From Antedon bifida (lineage: Eukaryota > Echinodermata > Crinoidea > Comatulida > Antedonidae): a stretch of 64,000 nt of DNA. The notes beneath the pieces were generated by a model that was not told where the DNA came from, searched no databases, and worked only from the letters and a program-made list of their open reading frames with translations. A program made the translations under genes and the position numbers. Positions 47,998 through 62,200 of the stretch are shown piece after piece. The DNA is taken from positions 29,195,401 to 29,259,400 of the forward strand of contig OY727097.1 in the NCBI GenBank assembly GCA_963402885.1, written 5' to 3'. Positions within the stretch are counted from its first letter, which is position 1; every line of letters starts with the position of its first letter.

Positions 47998-49416
47998 TTA
48001 TCCCAAGTCAACACCGTCAGTTCCACAATAAACATTCACGTTTTCCACTTTACACGTGTTGGGATCGTTACAGAGACCGGGAAAGATTGCATTCAAGTCT
48101 TGAAACTGACTGATGAAGTTATTCTGGATTTCTAGTTTCCCTTCTGGAGATGCACAATGGTCAGCATAGTACTGGACATTCAGATCAACATTACCATTCG
48201 TTGAAACCGTTACTTTATAAAACAAAAGTACTAAATTAGTCTGATTCCACCATTTTCTATAAGCATTAGTCACGGGGTGTATTTGGATTTTTATGAATAT
48301 CATAAACATGTATTAAATTTTGTTTTCATCTCCTTCGAATTTAAAGTTTGAATCCAATGCTTGTGTAACTTCATGATATAACAGTAACCATGATGTTAGC
48401 ATCTCAAGTAATCTTGATCTCAATAGTTCACTATGATATAAAAAAAAAAGGATAACTTACCAGAACAATCTGGCCATGGAATTACAAACTCCATTGTGGG
48501 ATCTCTTGTATATGAGGGAAACAAAACCCATGTTGGCGTAGCACCAGCTGTAGAGCAGTAGTACAATTCCTCTGGCGTGCGTGAAAAGTCAAAACCCGAC
48601 TGACAGGAAACAGTGCAGAATTGACCTCCAAGCCAGCTCTCACAAGCGAGGGCTCCATTCAGAGGAGAGGGATGGAATGGGCATGAATATTCTACAGAAA
48701 ATAAAACAAAAGGTAAGTTAATAACTATTAAAAATAGCAACAATAACAATAGACTGTGTAACATCTTTACTTACGTCTAACTTGTACAAAAAAAGTACAG
48801 ATTTCTAAGTTGCCAGCCTCATCTCTACCCTCAATGCGTATTTCTTGTTTCTCTCCCCAGTAGAACTCGCTACCAGACTGCGTAAGGTGAGTGAGGTTCA
48901 CATCTTTGCCAGAGTTATCAATAAACACTGGGTCTTCCCAGAATAAATTTGTTTTAATTTCATTACTGCTTTCGGTTATATCTTCAGGACAGGATACTAA
49001 GGTTGGTTTTTCCACATCTGTCATGTAAAAACAAATAATACTTTGTTTACCTAACTCCAGAATAGATTGAAATGATACTTTTGACAAATATACAGATCCT
49101 GTAAGTAACACTAATATTACGTATATTATTTGGTCATGCTGAAATCGTAAGAAACTGACATTCTAACCTTTGACCGTTACTATAAAAGTACAGGGCTGAG
49201 ACTCCAAGTTGTTGCCATCCGTTGCAGTGTATCGGACGGTAGTTTCACCGATTTCAAACGCATCCCCAGGATTGTGACTTGCAGTGATGACAGGTTGAAG
49301 GCCAGAGTTATCAGTCGCTAATTGGGGTACCCACATTACCACTGCTGAGCTTAAGCCAGGGTCATTACCCTGATCTATGTTGTCTGGACAGTTCGTCAGC
49401 TCTGGAGCAGTTGCAT
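47998..49416 (-). CDS. G3 HYR-A, HYR-B, second sushi and terminal module
   Basis: Exons 49168-49416, 48775-49017, 48461-48691 and 47998-48212. This is the same cassette as in G2. The terminal exon reads YYADHC...[10 protein letters not shown] then GTDGVDLG and a stop. Confidence 0.87.
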
Positions 49417-52400
49417 CTATCAAAATAACGATAGCTCATTATTTTCAAACGATAAATACAATTAAAGCTATAATTAAGGCTGTAATTAAAGCCACAATTT
49501 TATAATCCAGAGTCAAGATTTGAACTCATTACTTTGGAAATGGTAGTCAGGCAACATGGACGACTAATTGTTAAGAAAAGCATATCTTACTAAGTACAAG
49601 TAAATCGTAAAACATCAGAGTCAATACAGTACCTTCAGTTCCACAGTAAACATTAGCATTTTCCACTTTACATCTATTTGGATCGTTACAAATACCAGGA
49701 AAGAATCTATTCAAGTCTTGAAACTGACTGATCAAGTTATTCTGGATTTCTAGTTTTCCTTCGGGAGATGCACAGCGGTCAGCATAGTACTGGACACTCA
49801 GATCAACACTAGCATTTGATGGTACTATTACTATTAAAAACAAAACCAGTAAAATTAGTCTGATTTAATTTAGGTTTTTATTATTTTTGTGCGGATTTCA
49901 TTTCAAAAGTTTGAATATAATGGCAAATACATTTAGAATACGCGAAAAAAATAGTTTCACTTGCATATACAGTTATTATATTTCGTATATTGCTGTGATG
50001 GCGCAAATTAGAATTCGTTATGCATGAGTAAATTAATACATGACGTAATACATCCGGGCATAAATAGAGAGGATTGTGAGTAGGTAATGCGTCATGGTGT
50101 GTAAAAAGCCAAATATATAAAGGTGGAATGAATTAGCTGTACTTGACCGACATAAATTGTAGCTTTAATTTTGTGGTTTCTGCTTTTCTAATAAGAAGTA
50201 GTTTAATCTGTATGATTCGTATTACATATAAACATCAATGATATTTAACTGAACGCTGAGCTCGCTTTGCCAAGAGGGGTCCTTTGAGGTATGGCTGCGA
50301 CAAATACCGACAGTACTGTACTTATTCTCCGCGGCGCTGTGTCTCTTAACCAAACATTTGAGGAAGCCAATTTATCTGAAAAATCAGTCATTTTGGATTA
50401 TGTGATGCATGTACATTCATTCATGTAAATGTCATTTTTTGTACATTTCATTCATGTAAATGTCATTCTTCACCCAGAAGTTCAAATGCAACATACTTAC
50501 ACAGGACAATTCAATCTTAATTCACATTAATATAAACCATTTGTTAAAAGTACGACTAGGCCAGGACAAACTTACCAGAACAATTTGGCCATGGCATTAT
50601 AAACGCCATTGTGGGATCCCTCGTGAATGATGGAAACATCGCCCATTTTGTGCCAGCACAAAAGTACACTTCCTCTGGCGTGCGTGAAAAGTCAAAATCC
50701 TTCTGACAGGAAACAGTACAGAATTGAATTCCAAGCCAAGTCTCACAAGCGAGAGCTCCATTCAAAGGAGAGGGGTGGAATGGACATGGGTAAACTACAC
50801 GAGAAACAAAACGGTAATTTAGTACTGTCAACTTGCAGAGCAAAGTGACTCAAACCCAGAAAGCACTTTAACATTACTAAATACGGAAATCAGTCATTAA
50901 CTTTTCCATCCTTATGTGTGTTTTATTATGGTAATTGTTGAGTTTTATCTTGTTCATGGTTTTCTTTTCATTATTCAAACAGATATTCAAATACTTGTAA
51001 AAGGTATCTAAATTAACACAACTTACGTTTTTGGCATGGTACATCGGCTGATGGATCTCCGATGTAGCCGTCAACACAAGTACAGTCTGTTTTACTTGTA
51101 CTTCCTTCAGATGCAGTGGTGGAATGAATTGGACATAGTGTGCAGTCTTGATTGCTATAGGAGCCTTTGTATGTTCCAATAGCACATTCTAATTATGATT
51201 GGAAATAAGTTACAAAAAAAATAAATAAATAGCCTCAGTGAGAAATAAAAATTACATTAATAATTATTATATTAAAATGAACAATTATATATACTGTTTA
51301 CAAAAACATTAAAAAAAGTCTCATTTTACAGCTCCAAGGTGCTTCCATGTAACTTTGTGTCTTGCTACTTCCCGAAGTCTCTGGAGATCACGACGATTTG
51401 ACAGCTTGAAACCGTCTTTTCGCAACTCCAAGAAGATTTGTTTTGAGACGACCACACTTGGTTCCCACTACAGACGCACCACACGGAAGTAACGCAACGT
51501 TGACCAATCACAAGCGATGGCTTATTCGAACTGTCGCTTGTCATTGGTCAACACGCTTACTTGGGAAACCAAGCCTAAGTAACTGTTACGTCTTCTGTTA
51601 CTTACGTGTACATTGTCCCTTAGTTCCTTCACCCGTGTATCCTTCAGCGCATGCGCACTCTATGGAACCACTATTCGTAGCGCAAGCGCAAAGTGCGTTG
51701 GCATCACAACAGTCCGATCCAGCGCCACATATGGCATTACAAACAGACCCATCGATATTATAGTCCCACGAGTCCGAATCTTGCACATCTTAAAAAGGAA
51801 ATAGACCAATTAAGTCACAGTAGTCCGAAGATAAACTAAGTATTTAGTACACTACCGTAAGTGGGAAAATTTCTTCTTTTTTCAGCTTTTCTACCTTGTT
51901 GATATTTTAAAAACAAATTTGGCTACTTACTAAATTTGGTAGTGCTAGTTTAGTTTTATGCGTTGGGCCTACAAATCAGGTTTAAAATTCTCATCAAGTT
52001 TAATTCAACCAAAACAAAAATTAGGGATGACTAGTCATCAGAGATATAGATAATATTGTTCTTTGCAAATACTTGTTACCTTTTTTTAAAAACACATCCT
52101 AAATCTTGGCATTTTTGCACTTTAATCAATAAGGACATTTCAGAATATTATAAACTTAAAAGAAGTTAATACCAAATTAAGTTTGTCTCACCTCCTTTCA
52201 ATCTAGAGGAAAGATCACTGATTTTCCCAAGTTGATCTAACAAGTATACGTTGCCCGGTGTAGCTATTCCAGTCAACTCGCCTTGGTTAATTCCTTCACC
52301 AAGCCCGATGGAAAATATAGTTATTCCTTTGGCCTTCATCTCGTTAGCTTTAACTACAGGGTCACCTCCATTCGAGTTTCCAGCAGTTAGAAGCATTACA

Positions 52401-53449
52401 AGTCTAGAACCAAAGATGATTATTCTTGATTTTTGTTTTAGTTTGAGCATGACATACAGAAATATAATGCTGACAATGGGGGAAAATGAGAATAAGCATT
52501 GGAATTGCTTTTTCCAGAATTCACTCTTTCTTGTTTTCTTTCTCGAATAGCCTAATTCTAAATGTAGTTGTTTTAGCTATTAGTGCAAAGGTTCATCTGG
52601 ATCTCTGTATAGTATTGATAAATTTCATAAAGCTGTGTCGATGAACCAGCGAAAGCTCGAGTAAAAACATAAAAGTTTCCGATTTTATTCTCATTGGTTT
52701 TAGTTCTTTTTTAATTTAATGAATTTGATTTAAAATGCTTTCAAACAGTCTTGGCGTATCGTTTTTCACCAACAGCATATTTTGATAACAATATCATTCA
52801 AACTTGATCAAACAAGAGAATATCATTAGGCCTATTTACTTTCAACATTTTATATCCTTTTTTTATTTGATTGAATCTTTTTTTTTCTATTTGGTGGGTG
52901 TATCCCACATTTATTCTTTCCATTTATACATAAATTACATAGAATTATAGTCTTAATCCTGAATTATATTATTTAATTTTATACTAACCTTGGAGCACCA
53001 GGTCTGCCATTTGCCAGAATATTATCAGCTCGATTGAGAGCTCCTAAAGTGTATCTTCCACCTCCAGTGTAAGGTAGAGCATCTTCAAGCTGTCCAAGAA
53101 GCGTACACTTATTTTTACCAGTAGGTTCAGTGATATGATCTATCCTCGTATAAATCTGCGTACCCGACGAATACGACACGATCGCGACCCGAGCTGTATC
53201 CGCTGACACTGTGAATATTGTTGAAATCTGACGAACAAAGTCCACCTCTAAAGGCCATCTAGAAGCTCCAATACTACCAGAACTATCCAGAAGGAATACA
53301 ATTTCACTTGGCGCGTTCTGGAATTCTTCGAGATTAGCTAGCAGTCTCAAAGCGTTTTCTTCCACTTGATCTTGGCATCGACCAAATGTTATAACAATTG
53401 CAAAACAGACGGCCTGGCAGAGGCGGTATTTAGAGCCTAAAGACAACAT
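47998..53449 (-). CDS. G3: short intact SVEP1-like paralogue
   Basis: Ten exons: 52989-53449, 52192-52403, 51606-51788, 51027-51188, 50576-50794, 49633-49830, 49168-49416, 48775-49017, 48461-48691 and 47998-48212. They join in frame to a stop at 47998, giving about 790 residues. Order: signal peptide, VWA, EGF-like, GCC2/GCC3, sushi, CKVEN-module, HYR-A, HYR-B, sushi, CKVEN-module, stop. The triple sushi, EGF array, pentraxin and everything after are absent, so it is a shortened form of the G1 N-terminus. The VWA third MIDAS motif reads LLTAGNSN where G1 has LLTDGQSN, losing the metal-binding Asp. The last exon ends CGTDGVDLG by running past the donor used in other copies. It is probably secreted. 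Confidence 0.85.
49633..50794 (-). CDS. G3 first sushi and CKVEN-type module
   Basis: Sushi 50576-50794 ([17 protein letters not shown], shorter loop: CAGTKWAMFPS) and module 49633-49830 (YYADRC, CKVENANVYCGTEG). Both phase 1-1. This pair is the most diverged of its type in G2/G3. Confidence 0.83.
51027..51788 (-). CDS. G3 EGF-like and GCC2/GCC3 exons
   Basis: EGF exon 51606-51788 and GCC exon 51027-51188; products are nearly the same as in G1. The intron between them differs from G1 and contains a family B MITE (about 51455-51575). Confidence 0.88.
52192..53449 (-). CDS. G3 signal peptide and VWA exons
   Basis: Exon 1 52989-53449 ([19 protein letters not shown]) and exon 2 52192-52403 (LLTAGNSNGG). 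DxSxS and Thr are kept but the final Asp is Ala. Exon 2 and the next intron match G1 almost base for base. Confidence 0.9.
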
Positions 53450-56279
53450 GTCTTACGCTGGTCAACTTTACTGCATTACTGTCTTTCGTAAGTGATCTAT
53501 TCTGAATTTCATACCGTACACTTCCTTTCCTAGCAATCGTTTCCGTTCACCCTGGAAAAGGGGCAGGCTAGGGAATTTGCAAAACTTTACCGCACAAACC
53601 GCACACATTTTTGGGATTAGCCTACATATACAGTAATCCAAATGTACCTGAAATTGATATGGTTACCAATCAGGATTCTCACAAAATTCCAGTATGCATC
53701 AGCAAATACAAAACATACGATTCTGAAGAATGGCGATGGAACCATAAAAATAAACGGCCTACTATTATAGGTCTATTTTTTTGTTCTTGAGCAAGGGGAA
53801 AATAATTGTACAAAGCGTAACGATACGTCTAACTTTTTTGGGATGAAACACATTGGTCATCTCGGGATATTCAAAGATTTGTTTTTGATTGAATAAAGAA
53901 TAAGAAGAAATGTTTAATCATGTGAAACATGACATACGTTATATAACGTCATAATTTTACACTGAAAATGCTATGCCAGATCTGTTTGTAAGAAGCAAAT
54001 GGCAAGTAGAGAAAAAAAACCACGGAGCAGCATGACATTTCTTTTATTATTAACAATATATTTATATACAGTAAATCAAATTGGTTGAAACTAGAAAATA
54101 GGTATCTGAAGATTCTGGTGTAACCTTTTGTTACCTTTATGTTATAGAATGAACTCTATTTTGCCTTTGTCACTTGTTTTTATTTTTTTTTCATCCTAGG
54201 GAATAAAACTAATGTAATTATTTCCTTGTTCCTGTGTTTAAACAGATAAAATCCACCGGGTCAATGTGAAAAGGGCCATTATCCTTATCCTATCAAATAT
54301 CCTGATCATATACAGCGATATGTGGTTATTATAAACGTGGAGTTTACTTATTGTGTGGAAAATGTTGTGAAATTGATAGGACCGAATTATTCCAATGAAT
54401 GAGTGTGGTGAGTTTTTAAAAAATAGAGACAATTTTATCCATAATGGGGAAATTTCGTCCAGAATAAGTGTCCTAAATAGACAAACTGTCCAATATCAAA
54501 AAATCCGATTTGTTCAAAATGGGGAAATTTTGTTTAGAATAGCGAAAGTTGTACTACTGTATATTGCGTCACAAATAGAGAAACTATGTCCAATAGAGAG
54601 AAAAATCAAATTTGTCAAAAATTGGGAAATTTTGTCCAGCTAATAGAGAAAGTGCTGTGTCCAAAATGTCAAATATAAAGAATTGTCCCCTCAAAATGTA
54701 TTTCCCTTCGTTCACTCCATAAAAAAAGTGTTTTCATCCTTGAATAAGGGGATCCTAAGGTTCTACTGTATTAGATAAACATTAGGACGGTACGGTAGTT
54801 TTGATGTATTGTTCGAAATGCGTGCTTGATAAGAGTGTACAAGTTATTGTTGATAAGATAATAGTGGTAAAATCCAAAGTAATGTGTTCGATAATAACAA
54901 GTGTCCACAATAGTATATATTTCAATAAACTTGTTTTACGACTTTTTAATGGCCCATTAAGTTATATTTAACATATGGGCATTGTTTGTTTTTTCTATTG
55001 AAGGCCTAAAAGTGAGAGATAGAATACTACAGTATATCCCGTCTTTGTGCGCCACAATAGTACCCTGCTAACCCACTACACACGGCACATAACTTACAGC
55101 AATGTTTTCTATGTCTTAAATAGTTCTTATCTCACACAATACAAACGTAAATATTGACTTGATAGCCAAAGAGCATTGATAATGACAATGAATAATCGAT
55201 TAATATCAGAAGTATCGTAAACACCTCTCGACCTATGGTTCCATTCAGGCGATCAACAACAGATTGTGTTGTCTTCTTTAGTTTCATGTGTTGATATTCA
55301 ATTTCTACAATCTGAAAAGTACACTAAAGATTTTATTGTATCACTCCCTTTCTATGTACATAGCGACCTGTGACTGGTTACTATGGAACATAAAGACAGG
55401 TAAATACTAGACTAGGTCACTACTTGACTATTATAGCGTTAGGCAAAGATTACGCTACCGTTATCTTTAGAACAGCGTGTTAACTTGTGTAAGATACAAG
55501 CTTTTGATGACCGCTCTACACAAACGGTAATCCACATTTCACCTTGTTCAAATCAAAGTGGATTTTAACTTGTATTTTCAGGTGAGTTGTCATTAACACA
55601 TATTATAAATATATACAGTAAATCAGAATGTAAAAATGTATACTAAAATGCTTATTTTCAAACAAAATTATTATACAGTTATAGTTATTGAATGTAATAG
55701 ATAATTGTAGAACGAGAGTGTAAAATTGAACTGAATTTCTAATTTTCAAACAAAAATTGAATGGAACTTAAACAATTACAGTAAATTAAGTTAAGGTACC
55801 ATCAGGCCTAAACATAGAAAATTATTGACTATGGCCTAACATATATTTTTTGACAATTACTTTAAAAGAAATATTAAATTCTTTAAACAATAATAAAATT
55901 GGAAAGTTAACCAAAATGTTCAAATAATGGAACTATGTTTTTTGTTAATAAAAAAAAATGTTCTTGCCACTCACAATTACATAGTACAGTACTGTTGGTA
56001 TTTGTCGCAGCCAGGCATAAGATCAAAGGACTGTTACGAGTTCCTATCTTGGCAAGGCGAGCTTAGTGTCCTGTTGTTAAATTTCCTTGGTTGTACCTAC
56101 GTCTTTGCTTTGCGTCCAAGTGGGAACCAAGCTTTAGTTTCCATCTTCGATCACATCACATTTTTTGTCACATAAAGTTTGACAGTGTAGACAGAGCTTT
56201 ACTCTCCGTGAATTACGTTTGTTTTCAGTCACTCAATCAATGCAGCTTAACACCAAAGACGCGTTCTTGTTGAATAGCA
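53450..56279. other. Divergent intergenic region between G3 and the CNBD2-like gene
   Basis: The G3 5' flank aligns with that of G1, but the TATA-like octamer is altered. Near 54400-54700 lies a degenerate AT-rich repeat with GGGAAATTTTGTCCAG words. At 55985-56075 is a segment whose inverted relative lies near 50258-50330, then a family B fragment and a family A fragment (56148-56202). No exon was recognised. Confidence 0.5.
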
Positions 56280-59200
56280 ATGAATCTTGACACAGACCAC
56301 GAGTTAGAACGCGTTCAACATTCGTCAACGCCGTACATCAAAAGACGAAATGCTGTTGGAGACATTACGGAAAATCTACACTCATCTCTACCAAACACAC
56401 CAAACCACTACCACCACCATCCGGTAACACTCGTAGCACCAACCGGAAGTTACCATAGAATACCGGTACACAGACATACGCACCTCGCACGGAGTCCTAT
56501 ATTTGGAAAAAGGGTAAGCGACTGTTTAGGGTTTTCGGACAAAACCGGGAGGAAATTCGTCGTCAATCTGGATTTTTACGAAACATCTTGTAACTATTGA
56601 TATACATTTTGTAACTAATTGTTTTTCTTCCTCAAGAGATCTGTTGGGACATATTAGCATAATTAGAATGGCGTAAAAACGTCAATATCTTGTAGGCTAG
56701 ACTTGCCCTAAATCTGAATTGTCTTTTTTATGTTAGTCCACCAGTCAGCGTTGCGACGTCTGCCTGAAACAGAGTAGTATACACATGAAACGCTATATGT
56801 GCCAAAATATTTATGATTTTACTAAATATTAAGTCAAAACTTCGTCTAGAACCCAGACTACTTGTAGGCCTACACTTCTATAGTATTTCATAGCGGGTAA
56901 AAAGTTCTCAAAGTCATGTGTTTCTATATACAATCAAACGTTAATTTACAAACGACCTATCACGTAATATGAGATAACAAAAACAACTCAACCAGAAGAA
57001 CACGCCTAAACATCACGCATTTCCGTTTACTGAAAGTTAATTTATCAACGTCAATACAATTAATGGGGTTTCAAATGTTATGTTCTATTTCTGGATGTAC
57101 AATGTTCACAACATACACATTGACATCATGACGTCATGGGTCTTACATTACGTGTAAACATTCGTGACTTGAATAAAAGTTCATGTTATATCTGTACTAA
57201 ACCTGAAAGACAAAAGGAAGTCGTATTCCGTCAGGCCATTCGTCAACAATGCCGATGGAAGTATACGCTAGAAGCCGCCGCAAACGGTTAAAGTATAAAT
57301 CTGAACCAAAGATACTGTCATCCGATAATGGGAGCAGCGAGCTAAACTGTAAAAATGCAAACGTAAATATGTTGTATTGTTTAGGCCTAAGTATTTCTTA
57401 TAGTATAGTTGTTGTTGACGGAATGGCACGTTAAATAAGTAACACTACGGCTGCATATTATTGCTATATCTTTTTTCTTTACAGGCAAAGATAAAGTTCA
57501 TAAAAGCGGTAAAGGTCGTAATATGTTTAGTAAAGTTTTTCGCAATTATTTTTAAAAAGTAAGTTATGTCTAAAACTATTACGCCGTATTGTTATAGACC
57601 TTTTTTTTCTCTTTTGTGGTTAACCACCACCTTTATTCATTCAATCTTTCATACATACTTCGTTCACATTTCATTTTCGTACATTCAATTTCCGTTTTCT
57701 ACTTTTTTCGTTATTTTCTGATTTTTACACTTTTAACCTTTATACATAGTGTTTTGATTTATATGCATACACATAAAAATCTACACTTCATTTTGTAAAT
57801 GATATAATACATTTTAAAATACAGTATGTTTTGGAAACGTATGTCATGTCATTTCATAAATACAGACCTAGTGTAAAGTTTTAGCATCATTGATGGTAAA
57901 TGGAAGGTTACAAATTTATATATACAATGTTTGTTTTTTTACAAGAAGTCAAATGGGATCTGACTATAAACGAAAGAGAACAATGTTATTCAACAAACTA
58001 GTCAACTAAAACATTCTAACATTTTTAATTTTTTTTTTAGAACTAAGAACCAACCAAAGGAGACAATGTCCTTTACTGAGATTGCGCAGAACTTAGAATC
58101 AGACACAATGAAATACTCAGGTCTGTCGTTTGACCCCAGAATGTACAAAGCTAAACGAGAGGTATGTCAGCAATATTAAACTAAACTGGTAACAAATTGG
58201 GAAGTGTATTTAACACATTTTTCATAAATTGAAAATGTTATAATAGACTAATCAATACTGAATCATGCTTGGTTTAATGGCGTAAATGAACCGCAAGCGA
58301 GTTGACCAATCACAAGCGACAATGTTGGTGTCCATCGCGTCGTGTGATTGGTCAAATTACTTGCGTTGCGCTTACGTCCCAGTGGGAATCAAGAATATTA
58401 CTAATTATTTCGTAACATTTTGTATTTTGTTAGATAAATCTTAGTAATGATGTGAAGAACGTACTTACCGTTCCAAGTGTTTATAGATCAACAGAGCAAT
58501 TACAAACGGTAAGAATTACACATTATTAATATAGTGATAAATAGTAATTCGGGACCCACAAAAGTGTCCCCTTAAAGACGTATTGTCCCCCCGAAAAATA
58601 ATTTTCAACATTTTTTTTTTAATATGCCATTTTAATGTCGCCTAATAGTTATCCACTTGGACAAAAAATTGGATCTTAAAAAAAATTATTTACATGAAAA
58701 AACTGTAATTTAAAGCAAAAAATGGTCAAATTGGCTGCCAGCCAAAAGATTTTTGATTGAATTTAACCATTTATTATGTTATTTTATAAGTGAAAACATT
58801 ATTTTGTTTATTTTTTTTCTACGGAAGTGATTAACTTTATTAAAACTACAAAATAACCTATTCAAAGTACCGTATGATTTAAATAATCTTCATTTTTCAT
58901 GTTTTTGGGGGACAATACATCTTTAATAGAGGTTGGTCAATTTAACACTTTAAACATAAATACACATCTCCAACATTTTCAATTTTAATTATTTTTAATT
59001 TTTTGTTGTTGTTTTCATTCATCATATCATATTTTTTATCAATATCAGTTAACTTAATTTTAACCAAATGTTAAATTGCAATTTTGATTCTTTTTTTTTT
59101 TCTCTTTTTTAAGTACGTTAAGTCGTAGTTTTTTGTTTTTGTAACACATATATATTTTTTTTTTTTTTGGTATGTACTATGCAGATGATATAGACTCTAG

Positions 59201-62200
59201 CACCTCGGAACATGACCGACTAACCAACCTAATTTTTTCACCCTTTTTAAATGATTCTGACAATTTTACTACTAATATTGATCCTGATACACATTTTTTC
59301 TCTAACGACCAAAACTTATCTCAATACTACTACCCCAACTCATTCCCGAATACTAAATCTGACTGCTTTTCTACAATTCATTTTAACTCTAGAAGTATCC
59401 TTAAAAACATTGATCAAATTAAACAACTCTTAGAATCAACAAAGCATCAATTTGATGTCATTGGTGTAAGTGAAACCTGGCTTAAATATGATAACCCTCT
59501 TGTACAGCTCCCTAATTACCATTTTACTGCAAATCACAGAGACCATAAAGTCGGTGGTGGCGTTGCCATGTATATTCGTGATAGCCTTCAGTATTCCACA
59601 AGAAATGACTTGACTCTACACCCCTCTACATGCGAATCAATTTTTATCGAAATTACCAGACCAAATTTTAAAAACATCGTTATTGGAACAGTTTATAGGC
59701 CCCCCTCTTTTGACCCAAACACATTTTCAGATGAATTAGATTCTGTTCTTTCCACATTATCCAAAGAAAACAAGATTGTGTATATCCTTGGCGATTTCAA
59801 TATTGACATTCTCAAATATGAATTTGATAATGAAGCCCGCCATTTTATAAATTCACTGTTTAGTAACCATTACCTTCCATGTATTCACAAACCATCCCGT
59901 ATATCTAAAACCACTGCTACTCTGCTTGACAACATTTTTACAAATCAGTTCGATCATCACAACATAAGTGGTTTACTGTATTGTGATATCTCTGATCATC
60001 TTCCTGTTTTCAATATTTCTTTTATTAATAATATTCCAACTGGCTCAGATGGGGAAGAAATTCATGAGTTTAGAAAAATAAACTATACATCCCTGGAAAA
60101 CTTTCGCATTGATGTGGCTTCACAACAATGGCTTTAAGTTATAAATACTGACGATCCCAACACTGCATATAACAATTTTGACAATAAATTAAAATCACTT
60201 TATAATAAACACTTTCCCCTCCAAAAATCAAAAAAAAAAAAATAAAATAAAATCCTGGATGACTAATGGATTGCTAAATTCAGTTAAATATAAACAGAAA
60301 CTTTATTCTAAATTCCTCCACTGTCCTTCTGTCGCCAATGAAAAAACATACAAAAAATTTCGCAATAAACTAAATACTTTGGTCAAACTGGCTAAAAAAT
60401 TACATTACAAGGACACTTTCATTAAACATAAAAATAATATCAAGGCAACCTGGAAAACCATCAATTCACTACTCAAAAACCCCAATAATCGAAACTCTGA
60501 TATCTCTATCAACTGTAACGGTGAACTGACTAAAGATCCCAATACAATATGTAATGCTTTTAACAAATACTTTGTAGAAATCGGTCCCTCCCTTGCTAAC
60601 AAAATTCCCAATGTCAACAACTCATTTAAAGACTTTCTGCCAAATCCAACTCATAATTCTTTATTTCTTAATCCAGTTGATGAGACGGAAGTTATAAAAA
60701 TTATCACATCCTTTGAAACAAACAAATCCCCTGCCATTGACGATTTTAAAACTAAACCCATTAAATATGTCGCCAATTTGATCTCCTTCCCTTTATCCCA
60801 TATTTTTAATCTTGTTTTAACTAATGGTGTGTTCCCAGACAGGATGAAGATAGCGCGCGTTACTCCTATTTATAAGTCCGGAAACAAATCTGATCTCTCC
60901 AACTATCGTCCTATCTCAATTCTTTCAATTTTCTCGAAAGCCTTGGAGAGAGTGATTTATGAACGTACGTCCTCATTCATAAATAAATACAACATTCTCT
61001 ACAAAAAACAATTTGGATTTAGAAAAAGCCACAATACTGCATCCGCTCTAATCGACCTAACTAATAAAATTGTTGATGGTTTCGAAGACCGTCACCTCAC
61101 ATTAGGAATTTTTATAGACCTCTCCAAGGCTTTCGATACAATTGATCACAATATACTCTTATTCAAATTATCTCACTATGGAATCCGTGGCCCTGCTTTA
61201 AATCTCTTCAAAAGTTACCTCTCTAATCGTGTCCAATGCACAAAATTCTCCAATTCAATCTCTAATTTCAATCATGTAACTTGTGGTGTTCCCCAAGGCT
61301 CCTTACTCGGTCCCCTTTTATTTATTCTGTACATTAACGATATCTATCTTTCTTCCCCATTACTTGATTTTTACCTATACGCTGACGACACAACTGTCAC
61401 TTATTCTCACCCTGAAATCCAAACTCTGTTTAATACTACCAACTCCCACCTAGAGATGTTGTCCCAATACTTTGCTGCTAATAAACCTTCTATAAACCAT
61501 AAAAAATGTAACTTCATCCTGTTTGGGACTTCCCAGAAGTTAAAAAATGTTGACCCATCACTATACAATATTACCATTGAAAATATAAACATCCCCTCTG
61601 TTCAATCAGCAAAATTCTTAGGTGTCCATCTTGACTCTGGCCTGACGTGGAAAACACACATTAGTGTAACTGAAAACAAAATTTCCAAAAGCCTTGGTAT
61701 TATTTTTCGTTTGTCTTCATATTTACCCCCTAATATCCTACGCATCCTCTATTGCTCTATGATTCTTCCCTATTTGAGTTATTGTAATATTGTTTGGTGC
61801 AACACATACCCCACAAACCTTAATAAATTGCATACCCTCCAAAAGAAGGCTATCAGAATTATATCTGGCGCGCCTCCGCTTTCCCATTCCTCTCATTTAT
61901 TTTCAAATCTTAATCTCATCAAACTTAATGATATCAACTTAATTCAACAAACCATTTTTGTCTACTCTGCCTTAAACAACATCCTTCCTAACCATCTTTG
62001 TTATATATTTACTTCCAATTCCTTCTATCATTCCCATCACACACGTACTAAAAATAAATTATCTATACCCTCCCATAGAACAAATTTTTTCCAACATAAC
62101 ATTCGATACTCTGGACCCACCCTATGGAACAACCTACCACCCTCCATTTTAAAATCTGCTTCCCCTAAGATACTTCTCTCAAAATTAAAAAAATACACCT

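Noticed and set aside
57616..57798. Phe-rich plus-strand ORF in an intron of the CNBD2-like gene
   Set aside because: Low-complexity AT-rich sequence between well-supported exons.
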